Shown one piece after another: positions 1-5,202 of a stretch of DNA of 6,381 nt. The notes under the pieces were generated by a model. It saw only the letters and a list, made by a program, of their open reading frames with translations. It ran no database searches and had not been told where the DNA came from. Location of the stretch: positions 1-6,381 of the forward strand of contig SKXU01000012.1 of the NCBI GenBank assembly GCA_007128245.1, in the 5' to 3' direction. The first letter of the stretch is position 1; the number at the start of each line of letters is the position of its first letter. The translations under genes were made by a program, and so were the position numbers. Origin of the DNA: Candidatus Woesearchaeota archaeon. Lineage in GTDB: Archaea; Nanobdellota; Nanobdellia; Woesearchaeales; SKIA01.

Positions 1-76
1 TGGAGCAACCATCCAAGGATACCCTAAAAAGCAAGAGATTCACGAACGAGCACAACTCTATAACATAAAAATATGA
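1..76 (+). CDS. C-terminal end of an unidentified protein (5' partial)
   Basis: Only the last 24 codons are present, read from position 2 to a TGA at 74-76. The peptide is charged and looks like a real C-terminus (it contains GYPKKQEIHERAQ and ends YNIKI). Its stop overlaps the ATG of the next gene as ATGA (73-76), the classic arrangement of translationally coupled operon partners, and there is no separate promoter or Shine-Dalgarno sequence between them. I do not recognise the family from so short a piece. In nucleotidyltransferase pairs of the AbiEi/AbiEii kind the upstream partner is often a winged-helix DNA-binding protein; that identity is inference from context only. Confidence 0.6.
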   Translation, partial: GATIQGYPKKQEIHERAQLYNIKI

Positions 77-714
77 TACGCAACGCACACCAACTAGATC
101 ACCTCTACCAAGAAATAAGCAGTGCCATCACCTGACCGATACAGCTCTACGTGATAGGAGGGGCAGCCTTACTCCATAGGGGACTAAAAGAAGTAACTAA
201 AGACATTGACGTAGTCGTCTCTACACGAGAAGAATTCATACACCTACAGCACGTGTTGGCAACAAACAATTTCATCACTAAATCACCTACTAACGTGTAC
301 AAGAACATGAACCTAAGTGAGATTTAGGTTCGGGATGATTATCGCATAGATATCTTTGCAGAGCGTGTATGTGGAAAGTTTTCACTAAGCAAAGAAATGC
401 AGCAAAGAGCAGAAACAATATACGAGTACGACATGCTTACTGTTCACATCTGCTCGAATGAGGATATTTTGTTGTTTAAATCGATGACTGAGCGTGAAGG
501 AGACATTGATGATTGTATAGAAATAGCAAAAACAACTCCTGATTGGACAATAATTATAGACGAGCTCAAAGCACAAGCATCCTCTGGAGAGCAGGTCTGG
601 ATTACGTGGGTTGCTGAGCGCCTTGATTTGCTCGCAGAAAAAGGCGTCTACATACCCATCCTTAAGGAATTGCACAAGCTAGTGGATGACTACTACGATT
701 CATTACGGCCTTGA
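73..714 (+). pseudogene. Nucleotidyltransferase of AbiEii/DUF6036-like type, interrupted by two in-frame stops
   Basis: One continuous frame of 213 codons from ATG 73 to TGA 712-714, broken by TGA at 133-135 (codon 21) and TAG at 325-327 (codon 85), with no frameshift. The nucleotidyltransferase fold signature is visible: IGGAALLHRG (codons 28-37) followed by TKDIDVVV (42-49) with the Asp pair D44/D46, and a third candidate carboxylate in RIDIF (D93). The C-terminal part (EDILLFKSMTEREGDIDDC and VWITWVAERL) resembles archaeal members of this family, some of which are toxin-like enzymes transferring nucleotides to RNA or protein. Codon 21 may once have been Trp or Arg, codon 85 Gln or Trp. A GTG at 151 could restart just before the GG motif; an ATG at 397 would give only the non-catalytic 105-residue C-terminal half. 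A pseudogene is likeliest; stop readthrough is the alternative. Confidence 0.75.
309..331. repeat. Hairpin spanning the in-frame TAG of the nucleotidyltransferase pseudogene
   Basis: Perfect 8-bp inverted repeat: GAACCTAA (309-316), a 7-nt spacer (317-323), then TTAGGTTC (324-331). The in-frame TAG (325-327) lies inside the right arm. Base composition of the + strand also changes close to this point. It may be chance, the scar of a small rearrangement, or an RNA structure; no function can be assigned. Confidence 0.5.
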
Positions 715-808
715 ACGCAATACTGCCAATACGGGATACATAACTCGATAGACTGAAACCACTGCTCACACAAGTACGATTAGGGCTAAACAACACTGTA
801 TGCAGACA

Positions 809-1204
809 CTAAGGAGTGCCTTCAGATGTGCATGTGTATGTGCGCACCTTCGCAGACCCTGACCAATGATACTGTGGCGCAGCCACAAGGTGCGAGAGCA
901 CAGATTTCTCGCAGGCGCCCTCTTGCACGGAGCGCAAAGACTGGTACGCACAAGACCACATACACACGGGACCCCACCCCCCACTATATCCGTCCTCATA
1001 CGCATAGAGATCAAATCCGAGAATTTTCTGGGTTTTTGGTATCAGAAAAAAACGCAGACGATGCTCATCAGCAGAGCCGATGAGTAATTCCAAATCACCT
1101 TGAGGTGCGCGCACAAGACCGCTGATTACGTGACCGCGACGCTTAATAGCTCCAGAAAACGAACCTTGCTGCACGCCAAACTGATAGAGACCTTGAATCT
1201 TCAT
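809..1204 (-). CDS. Hypothetical protein, second of a tandem pair
   Basis: A 131-residue frame when started at ATG 1204 (MKIQGLYQFG...), ending at TAG 811-809. I prefer this ATG to the GTG at 1222 because an ATATATAA element on the same strand is centred about 25 nt upstream, the spacing for a leaderless archaeal transcript. The first 75 or so residues look like a folded, beta-rich, glycine-containing protein (GAIKRRGHVISG, LRFFLIPKTQKILGF, EDGYSGGWG). The remaining 50 residues are less protein-like (many Cys, Ser, His), and a GGGGGGTGGGG run on the coding strand near 970-984 could mark an old frameshift, so the true C-terminus is uncertain. I recognise no family. It follows the 1650-1225 gene by 20 nt and converges on the nucleotidyltransferase pseudogene across a 94-nt gap (715-808) in which I see nothing. 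Confidence 0.45.
   Translation of the reverse strand: MKIQGLYQFGVQQGSFSGAIKRRGHVISGLVRAPQGDLELLIGSADEHRLRFFLIPKTQKILGFDLYAYEDGYSGGWGPVCMWSCAYQSLRSVQEGACEKSVLSHLVAAPQYHWSGSAKVRTYTCTSEGTP
843..913. repeat. Two overlapping, mutually exclusive hairpins
   Basis: CGCACCTT (843-850) pairs perfectly with AAGGTGCG (887-894), enclosing a second small stem TGTGG(C)/(G)CCACA (873-887, 3-nt loop). The right arm overlaps a further perfect 7-bp stem, TGCGAGA (891-897) with TCTCGCA (907-913, 9-nt loop). The two long stems share 891-894 and cannot both form. They lie within the doubtful 3' portion of the 1204-809 frame. This could be a structured RNA or chance in a GC-rich stretch. Confidence 0.35.
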
Positions 1205-1224
1205 ATCCAAGCGACTAACCACTC

Positions 1225-1232
1225 TTATATAT
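1225..1232 (-). promoter_or_regulatory. Putative TATA element for the 1204-809 gene
   Basis: On the minus strand the sequence reads ATATATAA, centred about 24.5 nt upstream of ATG 1204, which matches the TATA-to-start spacing of leaderless archaeal genes and of the other promoters in this window. It physically overlaps the stop codon (TAA, 1227-1225) of the upstream gene. The two genes may therefore be transcribed separately, together, or both. Confidence 0.45.
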
Positions 1233-1650
1233 CCTTATCGTCAACACCCAAAAGAGAAAAGCGTACTGCTCCTTGAGGAGTGATCTTCATGTTCCTCGCG
1301 GCGCGCACAATACTTGTTAATGTGTGTTTGCCATGTACTGCGCCATCAATATCTTTCACACGAGCAAATTGTGATGCTTCAACGTGCAACCTGTTATCGC
1401 ACGCAAGGCCTGTGTCTCCCCAAACACCTTCATATTCTCTGCCGTTGCGTCTCACGTGCATCCCAGTGCTCAAAGAAGGGTCTAGCGGGTCGATGATAAA
1501 TAGTCTTGCGTAATCGCCTGCTGAGTGGCCAGCGAGAACACGCAATTTTTCTTGCTCTCGTATGGCGCCAATACTTGACGTTCCCAAGGTGAGCACTCCC
1601 ATGCTGCTGATCAGTTCATACGGTGTTCGCCTGTGTCCTATGTATATCAT
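1225..1650 (-). CDS. Hypothetical protein, first of a tandem pair
   Basis: A 141-residue frame from ATG 1650 to TAA 1227-1225. No signal peptide or membrane segment is evident; the protein is mixed, glycine- and charge-rich, and probably cytoplasmic. Visible stretches include LTLGTSSIGAIREQEKLRVL (residues 21-40), GDYARLFIIDPLD (45-57) and NGREYEGVWGD (69-79). I recognise no family. A good TATA element (TATTTAAAT on the minus strand, with an A/G-rich stretch before it) is centred about 42 nt upstream, so a short leader of roughly 16 nt is expected, unlike the leaderless genes nearby. No in-frame upstream ATG or GTG was found to lengthen it. The shape GAI(R/K)...GD..xL.I recurs in the neighbouring protein, raising the weak possibility of distant paralogues. 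A decayed gene fragment cannot be excluded. Confidence 0.55.
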   Translation of the reverse strand: MIYIGHRRTPYELISSMGVLTLGTSSIGAIREQEKLRVLAGHSAGDYARLFIIDPLDPSLSTGMHVRRNGREYEGVWGDTGLACDNRLHVEASQFARVKDIDGAVHGKHTLTSIVRAARNMKITPQGAVRFSLLGVDDKDI

Positions 1651-1687
1651 ATTCTTTGTAGGGTGTGTCCCTTCCGAATCACACGCA

Positions 1688-1696
1688 ATTTAAATA
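1688..1696 (-). promoter_or_regulatory. TATA element for the 1650-1225 gene
   Basis: Minus-strand sequence GTAAAGTATTTAAATT contains an A+T core preceded by a purine-rich segment resembling an archaeal BRE. Its centre is about 42 nt from ATG 1650, placing the expected start of transcription near 1667. It lies back to back with the promoter of the epimerase gene, about 60 nt away. Confidence 0.55.
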
Positions 1697-1751
1697 CTTT
1701 ACTACTAATGAATAGTACTGTGTTGCCTGCGTACGTACACCACCAGACATA

Positions 1752-1759
1752 TTTATAAA
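1752..1759 (+). promoter_or_regulatory. TATA element of the epimerase gene
   Basis: TTTATAAA, centred 27.5 nt before ATG 1783. The expected transcription start falls at or within a few bases of the ATG, so the message is probably leaderless. No Shine-Dalgarno sequence is present between the box and the start, which supports this reading and the choice of ATG 1783. Confidence 0.75.
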
Positions 1760-1782
1760 CCATTATCCTTCTTTACTCACCA

Positions 1783-2709
1783 ATGAGAATTCTTGTCACG
1801 GGCGCAGCAGGATTTATCGGAAGCCACGTCTGTGAAGCACTCGCAAAACACGAAGTCCTCGGAGTAGACAACTTCAACGACTACTACGACCCAGAACTCA
1901 AACGCCAAAACGCAGCAGTCCTCAAAAAACAAGGCATCACCATAAAAAAAATTGATATCCGCGACAAACGATTCCTCTCCCTCACAAAAAAATTCACCCC
2001 CGACGTCATCGTGCACCTCGCAGCAATGGCAGGAGTACGCTACAGCATAGAAAAACCCCTGCTCTACATGAACGTGAACGTAGATGGAACACAACACGTG
2101 CTTGAAGCAGCAAAACACACACAAGCATACGTCGTGTTTGGATCATCAAGCAGCGTGTACGGAACACGCACAAACCCTCCCTTCTCAGAACTCGACCGCA
2201 TAGAACAACAAATAAGCCCGTACGCAGCATCAAAAGCAGCAGGAGAACTCCTGTGCAGAACACACTACCTCACCACAAAACTCCCCGTCACCTGCCTACG
2301 ATTCTTCACAGTATACGGCCCACGAGGAAGACCAGACATGGCACCAAGAAAATTCATGGAAGCAATCCTTGCAAACAAAGAAATCACGCAATACGGAGAC
2401 GGCACATCAGCAAGAGACTACACCTACGTAGAAGACATTGTGTACGGAGTGGTGCAAGCAGTGCTCAGGCCAAACGGATTTAGCGTGTACAACCTCGGAA
2501 ACGACACCCCGCACGAACTACACCACCTCATCACAACCATTGAGCGAGTCACACAAAAAAAAGCAAAAATCACACACGTAGAAGTCCCCCTCGGAGACGT
2601 ACCACTCACGTGCGCAGACATACGACTCGCACAAAAAGAACTTCTCTACCAGCCACAAACGCCACTGAGCGTAGGCTTGAGAAAACAATACGAATGGCTT
2701 ACTCAGTAA
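1783..2709 (+). CDS. NAD-dependent sugar-nucleotide epimerase, UDP-glucuronate 4-epimerase type
   Basis: A full-length extended short-chain dehydrogenase (308 residues) that should invert C4 of a UDP-sugar through a transient 4-keto intermediate, most likely UDP-glucuronate to UDP-galacturonate in the cytoplasm. Seen: N-terminal NAD-binding GAAGFIG (7-13); VDNFNDYYDPELK (28-40) and AAMAGVRYS (80-88), both characteristic of the glucuronate epimerase branch; GSSSSVYG (120-127) with the catalytic Ser; Y147 and K151 of the YxxxK motif; RFFTVYGPRGRPDMA (173-187); RDYTYVEDI (211-219). The start is fixed by the TATA element and the glycine-rich motif. UDP-glucose 6-dehydrogenase, which makes the presumed substrate, lies about 1.2 kb downstream on the same strand but has its own promoter. 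The TAA stop overlaps the 3' end of the convergent pseudogene by 11 bp. A UDP-glucose 4-epimerase is the main alternative. Confidence 0.9.
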   Translation: MRILVTGAAGFIGSHVCEALAKHEVLGVDNFNDYYDPELKRQNAAVLKKQGITIKKIDIRDKRFLSLTKKFTPDVIVHLAAMAGVRYSIEKPLLYMNVNVDGTQHVLEAAKHTQAYVVFGSSSSVYGTRTNPPFSELDRIEQQISPYAASKAAGELLCRTHYLTTKLPVTCLRFFTVYGPRGRPDMAPRKFMEAILANKEITQYGDGTSARDYTYVEDIVYGVVQAVLRPNGFSVYNLGNDTPHELHHLITTIERVTQKKAKITHVEVPLGDVPLTCADIRLAQKELLYQPQTPLSVGLRKQYEWLTQ

Positions 2710-2711
2710 GC
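2697..2711. repeat. Small palindrome holding both convergent stop codons
   Basis: GCTTAC-TCA-GTAAGC is a perfect 6-bp inverted repeat with a 3-nt centre. The right arm contains the TAA of the epimerase (2707-2709) and the left arm, read on the minus strand, the TAA of the opposing pseudogene (2701-2699). It is not followed by a T-run on either strand, so it is not a standard intrinsic terminator. Confidence 0.5.
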
Positions 2712-3864
2712 AACTCAGGATGGTACTCTCTTGCATACTCAATTCTTGCAGAACGCGCACAACGACGCAAAGGACGAAGCGTCACGGTCGCAAGATCCAT
2801 CACTGCATACTCAAACTCGCGCACATCAACACTCTTTAGACGACCATACCACGTACGACGAGTAGCAGCCTTATTCCACGCGTCAACTTGTTGATCCAGC
2901 AGTACGCACCAACCCCGCAGCATCATCTGAGAGCCCCGCAAACGTATGCAACGCATCAGCAAGAGAAGACGCCTCAGAAAGACTTGGAGTAGTACGCACA
3001 GCATGCGCTTTTCTCAGAGCAGAATAAAAATGCTCACGAAAAGAAGGATTCTTTTTCCACGTATACGCATCAAAGCGATCAAGTAATCGATGAGCATACG
3101 CGTCTGAATGCTGCATGATACGCTCAGGAACAAGAACAAACAAATCACCCGCGCTATACTCGTGCAGATGCGCATCAAACGCACTCAACGAAGGAGTCTA
3201 AGGTATCACTTAACGGAAGACCATCAACGCGCATATCAAGAAATGAACCAGGAATACGCAAGCTGGACACAACCTTATCGATTGATGCGATGATCCGTGT
3301 AGCAGGCTGAATCACCATGGAGATGGCAGCAACGATCAACTAATAAAGCTATCTAAGAACGCGCAAATCAAGCAATTCAGGAAACCGCTCTTGCGCGATG
3401 CGCTCACGCAACAAAAAGCCTGCTCGACGAATCTGAGGCAAACCAATACGAGAAATATATTCTTGAGCGCCACAAACAGCCTGTCGACGAGACCAAAAAC
3501 CCAGCGTGTGCTCAACAAACTGCGCACCCCCAAGAAGGTCCGCGCGCAACGGAACAGCAGCATGCGACGCTAAGCGAGTAAGGGATTTATCCACGCGCAC
3601 AGAAGGAGAGGTCAAAAATGCACGTGCATCACGAAGACAGGATAAATAATCAGTAGCAAGACGGGAAGACCCAAACAAATACGCATCAAGACGAGTACGT
3701 AACGGCTCAGAAAGCGTTAGGTGACGCCAATCCTGAGATGCATCACACAAATACACCTCCAACGGCTCCCACGTACCATCAGGATGAGAGACTCCCATAT
3801 CAAAAAAAGATCTCTCCTCACGTAACGCATCATACACGTGTTGATCAAACATTCGCTTATACAT
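2699..3864 (-). pseudogene. Decayed gene of unknown function, about 388 codons originally
   Basis: Reading from ATG 3864 (MYKRMFDQHV...) the frame is open for 171 codons, then meets TAG at 3351-3349 and again at 3342-3340, yet protein-like sequence resumes in the same frame (LIVAAISMVIQPATRIIASI...). Near 3200-3178 coding sequence moves one base forward into a second frame (FDAHLHEYSAGDLFVLVPER...), which stops at TGA 2885-2883. Somewhere between 3004 and 2883 it moves one base forward again into a third frame (WNKAATRRTWYGRL...) that ends at TAA 2701-2699. Both shifts are +1, consistent with the span being 388 codons plus two bases. The product would be largely helical and soluble; I recognise no family. 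A precise promoter is retained, shared with the divergent dehydrogenase gene. The frame can be extended upstream to 4173, but that part is antisense to the dehydrogenase. Sequencing error is an alternative explanation for the lesions. Confidence 0.7.
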
Positions 3865-3885
3865 GAACGTGGCGGACAACGCCAG

Positions 3886-3895
3886 ATTTATAAAT
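3886..3895. promoter_or_regulatory. Palindromic TATA element shared by two divergent genes
   Basis: ATTTATAAAT is identical on both strands. Its centre (3890.5) is 25.5 nt from the + strand ATG of UDP-glucose dehydrogenase (3916) and 26.5 nt from the - strand ATG of the pseudogene (3864). Both distances fit leaderless archaeal transcription, and no other TATA-like element is seen in the 51-nt gap. The A-richer flank is on the minus-strand upstream side (AGAAT), which may favour that direction. Confidence 0.7.
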
Positions 3896-3915
3896 ATTCT
3901 TGCGCACAAAACGCC

Positions 3916-5202
3916 ATGAAAATAGCTATTTTCGGCACCGGATACGTCGGGCTCGTCACAGGAGCATGCCTTGCAGACAAAGGACACCAAGTACACTGCA
4001 TCGACATCAGCGAAGAAAAGATCGCGCTCCTCAAACAAGCAACACCCCCCTTTTACGAACCAGGACTCAAAGAACTCCTCCAACGAGGAGTAGACAGCGG
4101 ACGACTCACATTTAGCACCACACCAGACATTAGTGGAGCACAAGTAATTTTCATCGCAGTAGGAACCCCGCAAAGCCCGAACGGATCAGCAGACCTGAGT
4201 GCAGTCTTCGCAGTCGCACACACCATCAAAGAACGCTGCACCAAAGGACAAGTCGTCGTCACAAAAAGCACGGTACCCGTAGGAACAGCGCACATCCTCA
4301 AAACCATTCTCGGAGAAGACATATACGTCGCCTCAAACCCAGAAACACTCAGAGAAGGAGCGGCCATACAAGACTTTATGAGCCCAGACAGAATCATCGT
4401 GGGAGCAGAAGATAAAGAAGCATTTGACGCCCTACGAGAAGTCTACAGTCCCTTTCTGATACGAGACCAAAACAGAATCCAAGAGATGAACTGCGCATCA
4501 GCAGAACTCGTGAAATACGGAGCAAACACCATGCTCGCAATGCGCATTAGCTTCATCAACCTCCTCTCACAACTCTGCACACACGTAGGAGCAGATATCA
4601 GAGACGTACGACAAGGAATCGGAAGCGACTACCGGATAGGAATGCACTTTTTGTACCCAGGACCAGGATTTGGCGGCAGCTGCTTTCCAAAAGACGTCTC
4701 TTCACTTGCGTTTCAACTCAGAGAAGCAGGAGTAGACCCCGCGCTTGTCAGCGCAACACTGAGCACGAACAGCGCACAACAACACCACATCACACGCACC
4801 ATCCTTGAGCACACAAAAGACTCAGAAGCAGTCGGGCTGTGGGGACTCGCCTTTAAAGCAAACACTGACGACGTACGAGACTCAGCAAGCATCTTCGTGT
4901 CACAACAACTCCTCAAACACCAAAAAAAGTTGTACGTACACGACCCACAAGCAACACACAACTACCTCAAAGTACAACCACACGCAACAACAACCACGCG
5001 CCAAGAGATGCTCAAAGAAATAGACGTGCTCGTCATCCTCACAGAATGGAACGAGTACCGCACACTCACACAAGAAGAACTCACCCTCCTACAAGGAAAA
5101 ACCATTGTCGACGCAAGAAACCTCTTAGCACGAGAAGCAGAACTCAAAAAACTGCGTGAGCACAACATCACCTACGTAGGCGTAGGCATGCGCGCAACGT
5201 AA
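3916..5202 (+). CDS. ugd: UDP-glucose 6-dehydrogenase
   Basis: A 428-residue cytoplasmic enzyme oxidising UDP-glucose to UDP-glucuronate with two NAD+. Seen: Rossmann motif GTGYVG (7-12); KSTVPVGT (117-124, T119); NPETLREG (141-148) with the acidic residues E143 and E147; K200 and N204 in AELVKYGANTML; the nucleophile C256 in GPGFGGSCFPKD (249-260) with D260; and the C-terminal UDP-binding half with GLAFKANTDDVRDS (310-323) and ILTEWNEY (374-381). Length is normal for the family. The frame extends upstream to an ATG at 3838, but those 26 residues cover the TATA element and precede a canonical N-terminus, so ATG 3916 is the start. An oddity is Thr in place of the usual Phe in NPEFL-EG. UDP-glucuronate would feed the epimerase encoded at 1783-2709. 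The 3' end overlaps the convergent glycosyltransferase by 31 bp. UDP-N-acetyl-sugar dehydrogenases are less likely given the motif set. Confidence 0.93.
   Translation: MKIAIFGTGYVGLVTGACLADKGHQVHCIDISEEKIALLKQATPPFYEPGLKELLQRGVDSGRLTFSTTPDISGAQVIFIAVGTPQSPNGSADLSAVFAVAHTIKERCTKGQVVVTKSTVPVGTAHILKTILGEDIYVASNPETLREGAAIQDFMSPDRIIVGAEDKEAFDALREVYSPFLIRDQNRIQEMNCASAELVKYGANTMLAMRISFINLLSQLCTHVGADIRDVRQGIGSDYRIGMHFLYPGPGFGGSCFPKDVSSLAFQLREAGVDPALVSATLSTNSAQQHHITRTILEHTKDSEAVGLWGLAFKANTDDVRDSASIFVSQQLLKHQKKLYVHDPQATHNYLKVQPHATTTTRQEMLKEIDVLVILTEWNEYRTLTQEELTLLQGKTIVDARNLLAREAELKKLREHNITYVGVGMRAT

Noticed and set aside
325..327. TAG read as pyrrolysine, or a wholesale stop-codon reassignment
   Set aside because: TAG properly terminates the intact glycosyltransferase and TGA terminates the nucleotidyltransferase frame; no pylS or pylT is visible, and the second lesion is a different stop codon.
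840..1000. tRNA or other known RNA gene in the hairpin-rich stretch
   Set aside because: The stems do not form a cloverleaf and no T-loop or acceptor pairing is present.
766..1014. Minus-strand frame rich in Cys, Arg and Leu, overlapping the 1204-809 gene
   Set aside because: No recognisable motif, no promoter, and composition typical of an out-of-frame reading.
948..1121. Short direct repeat CGCACAAGACC near 948 and 1111
   Set aside because: Only 11 bp, two copies, with no associated structure; consistent with chance.
1280..1513. + strand frame opposite the 1650-1225 gene
   Set aside because: No promoter at suitable distance and a less protein-like product than the minus-strand frame.
3838..3915. 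26-residue N-terminal extension of the dehydrogenase
   Set aside because: It runs across the TATA element and adds non-family residues before a canonical MKIAIFGTGYVG start that fits a leaderless transcript.
3865..4173. Upstream extension of the minus-strand decayed gene
   Set aside because: This part is antisense to well-conserved dehydrogenase sequence; ATG 3864 has the proper promoter spacing.
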